From: Verrucomicrobiia bacterium
Lineage (GTDB): Bacteria > Verrucomicrobiota > Verrucomicrobiia > Limisphaerales > UBA1100
Direction of reading: 5' to 3'
Assembly: GCA_014239365.1 (NCBI GenBank)
Contig: JAAZZB010000060.1
Coordinates: 1 to 59,304, forward strand
DNA: 59,304 bases
Shown here: positions 8,796-16,927 of the stretch, one piece after another
Position numbering within the stretch: position 1 is the first letter of the stretch
Layout of the letters: each line of letters opens with the position of its first letter
The notes under the pieces: generated by a model
Seen by the model: the letters and a program-made list of their open reading frames with translations, nothing else
What the model was told of the DNA's origin: nothing
Databases searched by the model: none
Program-made: the position numbers and the translations under genes

Positions 8796-9944
8796 TCAGG
8801 GCAGCATAGGATGAAGTGTGTCGCCGGGGGTGAGGTTTTGGATGGGGATTTGGCCGAGATCGGCGGAGGCCACTTCGGGCATTGGGTTGTTGATGCGCAG
8901 GGTGCCCACGAGGCGACCGGTTTTTTTACTGCGTACGATGAAGGTGTCGTTTTTCTTGATGCCGTGATTGGTGCCGATGTTGATAATGGCGAATCCGTGT
9001 TCGGCAACAATCTTGACCACAGTGCCGATGGGGGTAATTGCGGCAGGCGCAGCGGGCGGCTTAATGGCCACGGCCACTTGTTTTGGCGGAGTGACCACGG
9101 GAATGGAGGGCGGTGTGGGGTGGGTTACTATTGCCGGCGTGGCCGGAGTGGCTGGTGTTGGCTGGCCGGCTTGGGCGAGCTGGCGGGTGAGTTGTTCTAC
9201 TTTTTGGTTGGCGGTGTTGAGGGCGGTCATCGCTGCGCCGAGTTGGGCGGCAGCTTGGGCGTTGGCGGCGCCGGGGTTGTTGCGCAGGGTTTGGAGTTGG
9301 GCGGTTAATTGTTTGTTCTCATCGGCCTGTGCGTTGGCTTGGGTTTCGAGTATTTTTAATTGATCTTTGGATTGCGCGTAGAGGGTGGAAGTTTGCGCAA
9401 ATTGCGCCTGCATATTTTTGGCGGTGGATTGCAGTGCCTCGAGGTCTCCGCTGGCTTTATTGAGCTGCGTGGTGAGGGAGTTGATTTGCCCTTTGAGTTG
9501 GGCGTTTTCCACGTCGAGCAGGTCGGTGGTGTTTTGGGTGTTGTCCAAATCGTTCTGGTGTTTGCCGAGCACCTCGGTGTTGCTGGCGAGTTCCTGAGTG
9601 AGGAGAAATAATTTTTGTTCCTGCTCGGCCAATGCTTCCTGACTTTTGGTTTCCTGTTGATTGAATAACAGAACGCCGGTGATGAGTAGCGTCACCAGCG
9701 CAGCGGCCATGCTCCAAACTAACGCGCGAGACTGCCGCGGCTGTGCTGTGGGCGCAGCGATTGCGTTCAACGGGAAAACGCCGGTGGTGTTGGCGGCGGT
9801 CCAGTCGCCGCCGAGTCCGTCTTGGAAGACCGGAGTTTCAGGCGCAAGCGCGCCGTGTTGGATCAGTCGTGAAAGGTCGGTTTCGTCAATGGGGCCGCGT
9901 TGCGTCCCGTTCTTTACATAATACCACTGTGAAGTTTCCATCAT
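8796..9944 (-). CDS. GYF-domain, coiled-coil membrane protein
   Basis: 382 residues. The N-terminal 60 residues match a GYF_2 domain (WYYVKNGTQRGPIDETDLSR, then GALAPETPVFQDG). A transmembrane helix follows (ALVWSMAAALVTLLITGVLL near residues 75-95), then about 150 residues of coiled coil rich in Gln, Leu and Ala, a Pro/Thr linker, and a compact C-terminal beta domain (GTVVKIVAEHGFAIINIGTN ... GDTLHP). The GYF part is therefore cytoplasmic and the coil plus beta domain are periplasmic. GYF domains bind proline-rich peptides. This architecture recurs in PVC bacteria without an assigned role. The start is one of two adjacent ATGs (9944/9941). Confidence 0.8.
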   Translation of the reverse strand: MMETSQWYYVKNGTQRGPIDETDLSRLIQHGALAPETPVFQDGLGGDWTAANTTGVFPLNAIAAPTAQPRQSRALVWSMAAALVTLLITGVLLFNQQETKSQEALAEQEQKLFLLTQELASNTEVLGKHQNDLDNTQNTTDLLDVENAQLKGQINSLTTQLNKASGDLEALQSTAKNMQAQFAQTSTLYAQSKDQLKILETQANAQADENKQLTAQLQTLRNNPGAANAQAAAQLGAAMTALNTANQKVEQLTRQLAQAGQPTPATPATPAIVTHPTPPSIPVVTPPKQVAVAIKPPAAPAAITPIGTVVKIVAEHGFAIINIGTNHGIKKNDTFIVRSKKTGRLVGTLRINNPMPEVASADLGQIPIQNLTPGDTLHPMLP

Positions 9945-9973
9945 TTTGCCCCCTTGTTTGCCCTTGTTGATAT

Positions 9974-9992
9974 TGTCCGAAAAGTTCGGACA
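9974..9992. promoter_or_regulatory. Perfect palindrome upstream of the GYF gene
   Basis: Arms TGTCCGAA and TTCGGACA are separated by AAG, 30 bases upstream of the GYF-protein start at 9944. An 8-bp perfect inverted repeat at this distance suits a transcription-factor operator. A small RNA hairpin in the leader is the alternative. Confidence 0.4.
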
Positions 9993-10157
9993 CCTCCTGC
10001 GTTGAGACTACAAAAACCGAGGTGAAAAGCAAGCGCGCACGGCGGTAGTTATCCACAGTTGGGCATTACTTTTTTTGGCAAAAAACGGGTTGCCCGCGCC
10101 ATTCGGATTTTATGCATCGAGGCTGGATTTGCAAGGAGATCCGTGTAACCTCCAAAT

Positions 10158-11093
10158 ATGAACCGCGTATTGAACGTTATGAAACCGCATCTAATTGCCG
10201 CACTCGGCGTGGGCTTGGCGTTGCCTTTGTTTGCCGCTGATAAACCTCAAGCAAAACTCGGGGCCAAACCCAAAGGCAAAGCCGAAGCCGAAGCCGGCTA
10301 CATCCGTTTCCGCGAACACGGCAAAGGCGCGGTGATGGAGGTGGCAATCCTTCAAATGAAAAATGCCAAGACCGGCGCGCAAGTGGATCTCATTGGCGCC
10401 GTCCACATCGGCGACAAGGCATATTACGAGCAGCTCAATAAAATTTTCAAAGGCTACGACCGACTCTTGTACGAAATGGTGAAGCCAAAAAAAATGGATC
10501 CCGCCAAGCCGCGCGATCCCAATAAGAAACAATCCGGCATCTCCCGCCTGCAAAATTTCATGGGAGAAAAACTCGACCTCGAGTTTCAGCTGGACATCGT
10601 GAACTACGGCGCGAAAAATTTTGTGCACGCGGACATGACTCCCAAGCAATTCGCCAAACGCCAAAAAGCGCGCGGTGAAAATATGCTCACAATCATGTTC
10701 AATTCCTTCCAGCAAGAAATGGCCGCAAAGAAAAAAGGCGGCGGCGCAGAGCAAATCAGCACGCTCGAACTCTTGCGTGCACTCTTAAGCCCCAACTTCG
10801 CCGTGGAAATGAAATACATCTTCGCAAAACAATTCCAACAAATGGAACGCGTCGCCGCCGGATTGGATGACGAAGAAGGCTCCGTTATCTTGACCGAACG
10901 CAATGACGTGGCACTCAACGTCCTAAAAAAAGAACTCGCCTCCGGCCACAAAAAAATTGGCATCTTCTACGGCGCCGCTCACCTGCCAGATATGAAAGAA
11001 AAGATGGTGGAAGATTTCGGCTACAAACACACCGGCACAAAATGGATCGTCGCCTGGGATTTGCCCAAGCGCGTGGTTCAAAAGAAACGCTAA
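10158..11093 (+). CDS. TraB/PrgY/GumN-family exported protein
   Basis: 311 residues. The N-terminus has a signal peptide ending LPLFAAD; ATG at 10158 or 10179 could start it. Family features are the early DLIGAVHIGDKAYYEQLNK motif followed by a conserved Glu (RLLYEMV), the central ERNDVAL block, and the late KIGIFYGAAHLPDM motif. These are the paired GxxH and E/R motifs of the TraB/GumN/TIKI superfamily, thought to be metal-dependent proteases or inhibitors. The product is probably periplasmic; its substrate is unknown. A large palindrome begins two bases after the stop codon. Confidence 0.8.
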   Translation: MNRVLNVMKPHLIAALGVGLALPLFAADKPQAKLGAKPKGKAEAEAGYIRFREHGKGAVMEVAILQMKNAKTGAQVDLIGAVHIGDKAYYEQLNKIFKGYDRLLYEMVKPKKMDPAKPRDPNKKQSGISRLQNFMGEKLDLEFQLDIVNYGAKNFVHADMTPKQFAKRQKARGENMLTIMFNSFQQEMAAKKKGGGAEQISTLELLRALLSPNFAVEMKYIFAKQFQQMERVAAGLDDEEGSVILTERNDVALNVLKKELASGHKKIGIFYGAAHLPDMKEKMVEDFGYKHTGTKWIVAWDLPKRVVQKKR

Positions 11094-11410
11094 TTGTAGC
11101 CCGGCCCGTTGGGCCGGGAACCCGGGCCACCGGCCCGGGCTACAGTTCCGCCGGCTTGAACTCCCGCCAGCGGCGGGCCCACCATTGGCTGAATGTGGTC
11201 GGGATATTCAACACAGGAAATATTGTCAAAAAACACATCGCCCGCCGTGGGTTCCTGTAAGGTGGCGAGGATGCGGAGGGTGGTGGTTTTGCCGGAACCG
11301 TTGGGGCCAATAAAGCCGTGGACTTGTCCGGATTCAAAGGAAAAGGAGACGTCATCCAAAGCGATCGTCTCGCCAAATTCCTGCCGCAGGTTATCGACCC
11401 GAATTTTCAC
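11090..11410 (-). pseudogene. Truncated ABC transporter ATP-binding protein
   Basis: GTG at 11410 opens MKIRVDNLRQEFGETIALDD and a good Walker A (GFIGPNGSGKTTTLRILATL). The similarity to ABC ATPases ends near residue 78 (EYPDHIQPMVG), before the Q-loop, the LSGGQ signature and Walker B. The remaining residues (PPLAGVQAGG ... NGPGYN) are translated from the adjacent palindrome. A functional nucleotide-binding domain needs about 200 residues, so this is a remnant whose 3' part was lost by deletion or recombination at the repeat. Confidence 0.8.
11095..11144. repeat. GC-rich interspersed palindrome
   Basis: Outer arms TGTAGCCCGG and CCGGGCTACA are perfect inverted repeats, with further GGCCC/GGGCC pairing inside. 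It sits between the TraB-like gene and the ABC ATPase remnant and provides the remnant's final codons. This resembles REP/BIME-type intergenic palindromes and could also act as a bidirectional terminator. Confidence 0.7.
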
Positions 11411-11460
11411 GTGCGATAAATATACTCTATTTTCTCAAAATCGCAAGGGGAAGGTTTTTA

Positions 11461-11733
11461 GGAATGACCAATGACCAAGACGCAATATCCAAGGAATGCC
11501 CAATGGCCAATCCTCAATGAACACTCCTTGGTTATTGGGTCTTGTTTATTCCTTGGGCTCTTGGGTATTGGGCCTTGGGTATTGGGCCTTGGGTATTGGT
11601 AGGGACACGCTGCCGCGTGTCCACGGACGCGCACAGCGCGTCCCTACCGGGGCGATCCACAATCCGGTAAAGGTAGGGCGCGCTGTCCCAGGGCGCCTTG
11701 GCCGGCTCGGAGAGCCAGCCCTACCTTTTTGAC
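11461..11733. repeat. Intergenic repeat cluster
   Basis: This gene-free stretch holds three kinds of repeat. At 11461-11600 there are CCAATG/CATTGG-type palindromic sequence and three direct copies of a 14-bp unit TTGGGTATTGGGCC near 11560-11600. At 11598-11648 the arms GGTAGGGAC/GTCCCTACC enclose GC-rich sequence. At 11672-11725 the arms GGTAGGGC/GCCCTACC enclose a second, followed by TTTTT. Another member of the last family lies at 38389-38442 in reverse orientation. Confidence 0.8.
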
Positions 11734-13041
11734 TTACTTTTCAGTTTTCCCCACGCAATAAAGAAATTTTTCCCCACGTAAATAAATTGCCTCTCCCGCA
11801 ATCGCGGCGGAGGCGCTGAAGGAATCGTTGAGTTTATTTCGGGCGAGGGGTTTGGGGTTGGCGGCGTGGCTGAAGACGAGGGTGGTGCCGGCGCGGTCGG
11901 TGAGGTACACGCGGTCTTTGGCGGCCACGGGGGAGGCATAGAAATTTTTCATACCGCCCAATCGGAATGGGCCTAGGTCGCGCCCGGTGCGGCCTTCGAC
12001 TTTGGAAAGGAACCCCTGATAGTGATGGAAAAAATAAAGCGTGTCGTCGGGCATCAACAGCGGCGAGGGCACGTAAGGCGTGGCGGCGCGGCGGGTCCAG
12101 CGGATGTTATCCGTTCCGGTGAGGTCGCCCTTGGCGCCGGCGAGATTGATGGCGTGCATCGTGCGTTTCTCGTAGCTCGCGCCGGCGTACACAATGCCGT
12201 TGCCGTGCACCGGCGAGGCGACGACGTTGTGCGGCAAACCGCCGACGTGCCACAGCACGTTGCCATTGGCGAGATCGTAACCGCGCACAGCGGTGGTGGC
12301 GCTGACGATGAGCTGGGTGGTGCTGCCGCGCGTGACGGTGATGGGCGTGCTCCAACTGGTGGGCTCGTTGCGGGGCTTGCGCCAGAGTGGTTTGCCGGTG
12401 CGTTTGTCGAAGGCAACGATGAATGAATCGCCTTCATGATCCCAATTGATGACGAGCGTGTTGAGGTGCAGCACCGGCGATGCGCCTTCGCCGTGGCCGT
12501 GTTTTACCTGCATATTGCCGAGATCTTTTTTCCAAACCAATTCGCCGGTCTTGGCTTTGAGACAATAAATTCCGTTGGAACCGAACGAGGCGATGACGTG
12601 TTCGTCGTCCACCACTGGCGAGTTGGAAGCCCACGTGCCGCTTTCGTGAATGCTTTGGTGCGGTTGTTTTGTATGAACAATTTTTTGCCACGCGATTTTT
12701 CCAGTGATGCGATTTACCGCCAGCACGATGAAACGGAGTTTATGAAATGGATCGAGATTGTTATGCGCGCCGACGGGTTGTTTGGGCACTGGAAGCTTTT
12801 CGCCCTGCGGCACGGCGGCCGTAAGAAAAACCAAATCCCCCCAAACTACCGGCGACGAATGGCCGAGCCCGGGCAACGGAGTTTTCCAGCGCACATTTTT
12901 TGTTTCGCTCCATTCAAGGGGCGGATCGGCATTCGGGGCAAAGCCATTCCCCAACGGCCCGCGCCATTGGCCCCACTGTGTTTGGATATTGGCCGCGTGC
13001 AGCGAAGCGCTAAAGGCAAGAATGGCGAGCGCGGTTTTCAT
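11734..13041 (-). CDS. Secreted PQQ-like beta-propeller (outer membrane WD40-like) protein
   Basis: 435 residues from ATG at 13041, which gives the signal peptide [17 protein letters not shown]. The frame extends far upstream without sense. The mature protein begins with [20 protein letters not shown], a hallmark of PVC PQQ-binding-like propellers, and has repeated blades with the tryptophan-docking pattern ([32 protein letters not shown]). Residues for a real pyrroloquinoline-quinone site are not evident, so a binding rather than dehydrogenase role is more likely. It is five bases downstream of the TerC-like gene. Confidence 0.85.
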   Translation of the reverse strand: MKTALAILAFSASLHAANIQTQWGQWRGPLGNGFAPNADPPLEWSETKNVRWKTPLPGLGHSSPVVWGDLVFLTAAVPQGEKLPVPKQPVGAHNNLDPFHKLRFIVLAVNRITGKIAWQKIVHTKQPHQSIHESGTWASNSPVVDDEHVIASFGSNGIYCLKAKTGELVWKKDLGNMQVKHGHGEGASPVLHLNTLVINWDHEGDSFIVAFDKRTGKPLWRKPRNEPTSWSTPITVTRGSTTQLIVSATTAVRGYDLANGNVLWHVGGLPHNVVASPVHGNGIVYAGASYEKRTMHAINLAGAKGDLTGTDNIRWTRRAATPYVPSPLLMPDDTLYFFHHYQGFLSKVEGRTGRDLGPFRLGGMKNFYASPVAAKDRVYLTDRAGTTLVFSHAANPKPLARNKLNDSFSASAAIAGEAIYLRGEKFLYCVGKTEK

Positions 13042-13046
13042 TTTGT

Positions 13047-13859
13047 TCAGACTTGAGCCGTTTGTTTTCGCTTCAACAATTTCTTTTTGTAACGGCTTTG
13101 GACAATTTCTGTGAACACAAGAACGGCGATCACAAAATAAAATGTGGCTTTGCTCATCGCGTGGATTTCGTGGCCGAAGAATGAAAGCCCGGCCAAGTGC
13201 CCGCCTTCGCTGAGCAACATAATGCCGACGACAAATAAAATAAATAGCCCGAGCACTTCGTACATTCGATTGCGTTGGAGAAATTCCGACACGCGATCGG
13301 CCAGCCAAATCATCAACGCGCCGCCGGTCAATACGGCGAGCATCATAATCCAAAGTCCGGTCGTGGAAATTTTTCCATCCACCGAGGTGAGCGCGATGGC
13401 GCTGAGGATTGAATCAAAGGAAAACACGAGATTCATCAAAACGATTTTGGCGATGACGGATTTGCTGGAGGAAGTCTTTCGCTTTACGCCTTCTTCGCCC
13501 AAATCATCCACAGCGAGCATATGAAAAATTTCTTTCATCGCCGTGTAAATAATAAACCCGCCGCCGAGCAAGACCACGATGCTGTGGAGATTAAATGAAC
13601 CGGCGGCAACCGCGCCCCAAGATTCTGGAAAGGTAAACCACGTGCTTTGGAATGAGGCGATCATTTTCACCAACGCAAACAGCAACACAATGCGCAGACC
13701 CACGGCGATGGCGATGCCCCATTTGCGCACGCGCGACTGATCTTTTTCGGGCGCGCGTTTGGATTCGAGGGAAATGTAGAGCAGATTGTCAAAGCCCAAC
13801 ACCGCTTGAAGCAAAATCAAGAGGCCGAGCGTGAGTAAAATTTCAGGGAGGTTTTCCAT
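13047..13859 (-). CDS. TerC-family integral membrane protein
   Basis: 270 residues with about seven hydrophobic helices. Family motifs are [11 protein letters not shown] in the first helices and [16 protein letters not shown] in the middle; the paired acidic residues in FDN and FDS are the conserved membrane carboxylates of TerC proteins. TerC relatives (YkoY, Alx) export or balance manganese and help load metal onto exported proteins; tellurite resistance is only the historical name. The C-terminus is basic ([15 protein letters not shown]), consistent with a cytoplasmic end. The gene is closely followed by the PQQ-like propeller gene on the same strand. Confidence 0.9.
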   Translation of the reverse strand: MENLPEILLTLGLLILLQAVLGFDNLLYISLESKRAPEKDQSRVRKWGIAIAVGLRIVLLFALVKMIASFQSTWFTFPESWGAVAAGSFNLHSIVVLLGGGFIIYTAMKEIFHMLAVDDLGEEGVKRKTSSSKSVIAKIVLMNLVFSFDSILSAIALTSVDGKISTTGLWIMMLAVLTGGALMIWLADRVSEFLQRNRMYEVLGLFILFVVGIMLLSEGGHLAGLSFFGHEIHAMSKATFYFVIAVLVFTEIVQSRYKKKLLKRKQTAQV

Positions 13860-13993
13860 AATTGAAGATTTAATTTGGCCGAATGATTAATGCGGCTGGT
13901 TGAATTACGGCCCAAGGTTAGGGCGGCAAGGATAACGGTGGAAGAAAAAAGGGGAACTGATTTCCGGATTGCGAAATGAAATCCTGCGCTACG

Positions 13994-15256
13994 TTACTGG
14001 CCGTTGGGATTCGGGATAATGGATTGGCCTTGAGGCCCGGTGTTGAGGCGGGTGTATCCGTGGGTGATGGGAAGGTAGCGGTAGTAAACCGTTAGGGAAA
14101 GCGTGGCCCAAGCGGTGGTGATGGTGGTGCCTTCGCGATTGGCGCGGCGGCCTTCGGCTTTCCAGGTGCCGTTGGACTGTTGTTTTTTGAGAAAGAGGGG
14201 AACCATTTTTGCGTTCCATTGTTTCCAGTGCGCTTCGCCCACGCCGCCATCGCCGCCGTGGAGGAACATACTGAGGCAGCCGTAGTACCAATAGTAGTAG
14301 TTCTTTTGCCTTTCGACGGGGAGATGGAGGGCGAGGAATTTGGCGGAATCGATTTGGCGCGCTTCGCCGGGTTTGGAGCCGAAGAGTTGTTGGCAGTACA
14401 TTCCCACGGAGGTCATCGAAAGTTTGGGAGTGGCTTGGGTGTAGCCGTAGAGACCTTTGTGGGCGCCGGTGGCTACGGTATTGAGATAGGCGCGGGCCGA
14501 TTTGAGATTTTTTTGCGGCACTTGGACGCCGGCCATTTCGGCGCTGCGCAGGGCCATAATTACCCAGCCGGTGACGGAGAGATCTCCGGCGTGTTGGAGC
14601 GATGGATGGGGTTGATAGCGCCAACCGCCGCTCCTTGGGTTTTGTGCTTTGCAAAGAAATTTTACGGCGCGTTCGAGGGGTTGAAAATAATCCTCACGAT
14701 GCGTGATGCCGGCGGCTTCGCCGAGGGCGAGGGTGCCGATGGCCTGGCCGTACATCCGGCCGCCGTCGCGCATATTGCCGTCCTCGGGCACTTGCTTAAT
14801 TAACCACGCGAGTCCTTTGGCAAGAGCCTTGGCGTTTTCCGATTCGCCGTCGGGTTTGATGCCGTAGGAAAAATAACAAAGAATGGCAAGGCCGGTGTGG
14901 GCCACGTCGGATTGTTTTTCGGACCAACGCCCGTCTTCCTTTTGAGTGCGCGTAAACCAAAGGAGCGCTTTGGCGACAGCCTTTTCGGTGTTAGTGCTGC
15001 CGCCGAGTTCGCCGATGATTCCGGCGCGGTTGGTGTTGCGGATTGGATTGTGGCGCAGGCCGTAGGTGCTGGCGTTGGCACCGCGCAGGGCTTGGCGTGA
15101 GGTGGAGCCGTTAGGCTGAATGGTGCTTCCGGTTGGGCGCGGCGTGCCGCCTTGCTGCGCAGAAAGTGTGGGGGCGAAAATAAACCCGGCCAATAACAGG
15201 CCAATGGCCACAACGGGGAGGGCGCGATGTGAAATGATGGGGTTGAAAAATTTCAT
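13994..15256 (-). CDS. Secreted squalene-cyclase-like alpha/alpha-toroid protein
   Basis: 420 residues with a signal peptide (ALPVVAIGLLLAGFIFAPTL then SAQ) and a low-complexity Gly/Thr/Asn linker. The rest has prenyltransferase/squalene-oxidase repeats with QW-type signatures: LLWFTRTQKEDGRWSEKQSD, CKAQNPRSGGWRYQP, and LKKQQSNGTWKAEG. The catalytic DxDD motif of squalene-hopene cyclase is not seen, so this is probably a toroid-fold binding protein. A clear paralogue lies at 54051-55094; both share GWRY and the downstream A/GD(L/I)SVT motif. Confidence 0.82.
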   Translation of the reverse strand: MKFFNPIISHRALPVVAIGLLLAGFIFAPTLSAQQGGTPRPTGSTIQPNGSTSRQALRGANASTYGLRHNPIRNTNRAGIIGELGGSTNTEKAVAKALLWFTRTQKEDGRWSEKQSDVAHTGLAILCYFSYGIKPDGESENAKALAKGLAWLIKQVPEDGNMRDGGRMYGQAIGTLALGEAAGITHREDYFQPLERAVKFLCKAQNPRSGGWRYQPHPSLQHAGDLSVTGWVIMALRSAEMAGVQVPQKNLKSARAYLNTVATGAHKGLYGYTQATPKLSMTSVGMYCQQLFGSKPGEARQIDSAKFLALHLPVERQKNYYYWYYGCLSMFLHGGDGGVGEAHWKQWNAKMVPLFLKKQQSNGTWKAEGRRANREGTTITTAWATLSLTVYYRYLPITHGYTRLNTGPQGQSIIPNPNGQ

Positions 15257-15343
15257 GGTTCGGTTGGCGTTCTGCCTGTTTAAAAAGACGGGGTCGATTG
15301 CGGATCGGTTACGGGTTTAATATATTTAGAAAACAAAATAGTC

Positions 15344-15372
15344 AAAAAAAATCCCGGCCGATTGGCCGGGAT
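15344..15372 (-). terminator. Rho-independent terminator of the LTEEQ/glutaredoxin gene
   Basis: On the minus strand a nine-base-pair GC-rich hairpin (arms ATCCCGGCC and GGCCGGGAT, loop of four) is followed by a run of at least seven T. It lies 27 bases past the stop codon at 15399, the canonical layout of an intrinsic terminator. Confidence 0.88.
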
Positions 15373-15398
15373 GAAATAAAAACAGGAAGCGTGTCCGA

Positions 15399-16795
15399 TT
15401 ATTCGATGCGGCTCAGCGCGGTGCGGTTGTAGCCTACGATGATGTCGCCACGGGCATCGGTGACCGGGACGCCGCCGCGCCATTGGATGCCGGCTTCGCG
15501 GGTTTTCTTGGCCAGCTCGGCGCGGGCCGCGTGGTCGGACTGGATATTTTTCTCCGCAAACGCAATCCCATTATCCTTCAAAAGCTTGGCGGCTTTTTTG
15601 CAGTAGCCGCAGCTGGGGATGGTATAAAGAATGACCTTGTCGGACTGTTGCGTCTGGGTTTGAGTTTGGTGTTCAGAGGTGTTGCCGTGTGTGCCGCCTT
15701 GTTGATGCTGGGGGTTTTGACCGTTGGTTTGGCCTTGGGTGCGTCCGCGGGGTTGGCCGCTGGTTGTGCCGCTGCCGGATTGTTGTTGGTGTTGGGCGCG
15801 GTGGCGGGCGATCCATTGGCGAAGTTTTGTTTTTTGTTCTTCGGTGAGCACTTCCATCCGGCGGTTGTGGGCCTGCTTTTTCGCGGCCTTGATTTTCTTT
15901 TTCTTTTCATCGCGGGTGAGTTCTTCGTTGGCGATGATGGTCTTGATTTTTTTGTTGCGTACTGGTGGATGGCGCGGAGTTTGGTTAACTGCTCCTCGGT
16001 GAGCGCGAGCAGTTCGAGGAGTTCACGCCGGTGTTGGGCGCGGCTGTGGCCGTTTTCTCCGCTGCTGTTGTTGCCGTTGCTTTGATTTGGGCGGGAGGCG
16101 TTGCGGCGAATTTGTACGAGCTTGGCGTACTGCTCTTCGGTGAGAATCTCACGCACTTTGGCGTCATATTTCTTGAAGGCGGCTTTGTACTTGGCTTTCT
16201 TTTCTTCCTGGGAAAGTTCCTGATTTTGGTGGATGGATTTTGCGAGTGCTTTCCATTCTTTATGGGCGGCGCGGAGTTTGGAGAGTTGTTCTTCGCTCAG
16301 GTTGAGCTGTTCTCTTAGGGAATTTCCCTGGCCTTGTTGTTGGCCACGCTGGCCGCCGGTTTGGCCGTTGTTGCCGTGTTCTTGTTGGCCGTTGCCACGA
16401 CCACTTTGGCCGCTATTTCCGCGACCACTTTGGCCGTTATTTCCGCGACCGCTTTGGCCGTTATTTCCGCGACCGCTTTGGCCGCTGGGTTCGGTGCGGG
16501 ACATTCCGCTTCCTCGGGAGGTGTGGCCGTTGTTGCCGCTTTGTTGGGTGCCTCGGCCTTGGCCGGTTCGGTCACTGTTGCCGCTGTTGCCGTTATTTTC
16601 GTTGTTGTAAGGTCTGCGAAGGGTGCCGCGGTTGGCGCTGCCGCTGTGGCCGCCTTGTTGGTTGCTCAAGGAGTTGGGGGCGCCGTGGCCGCGTTGGTGT
16701 TGGCCCTGACCGTTTTGTTGCCGACCTTGCGCTTGGGTAAGTGCGGGTGCGGCGATCGCGCCGGCGATGAGGATGATTGCGATGTTGTTTTTCAT
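15399..16795 (-). CDS. LTEEQ-repeat protein with C-terminal glutaredoxin domain, split across a -1 frame change
   Basis: The first frame starts at ATG 16795 with a signal peptide (MKNNIAIILIAGAIAAPALT), a Gln/Gly/Asn-rich region with QSGRGNNG repeats, and an LTEEQ/CpxP-like helical repeat (LSEEQLSKLRAAHKEWK ... ILTEEQYAKL). It enters a second repeat (LTEEQLTKLRAIHQYATKK), then changes to a Lys/Pro-rich tail ending at 15578 (405 aa). In the -1 frame the second repeat continues correctly (IKTIIANEELTRDEKKKKIK, MEVLTEEQKTKL) and leads into a glutaredoxin domain with active site CGYC and the cis-Pro loop GGVPV, ending at 15399. The junction is an A7 run (plus strand 15947-15953). Slipping back one base keeps the repeat spacing exact. 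Product by slippage about 465 residues; otherwise a frameshift mutation or a homopolymer sequencing error. Confidence 0.75.
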
Positions 16796-16927
16796 TGTGG
16801 CTCCTGTGGGCTGCTGTTCCATTCGTTAACAAGGCAGACGACCGAGTTTTTGCCACGGTTACAAACGTTTCACAATGAAATTCATTCTGGGGGTTGTCAT
16901 CGGGGCGAACCGGGGTTAGGGTGGGGC

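Noticed and set aside
12022..13056. Plus-strand frames over the PQQ-like propeller gene
   Set aside because: Shadow frames; the minus strand has a signal peptide and repeated propeller blades.
16334..16927. Upstream extension of the MORN-like lipoprotein
   Set aside because: It runs antisense to the Gln/Gly/Asn-rich part of the LTEEQ protein, and the lipoprotein signal begins only at 16928.
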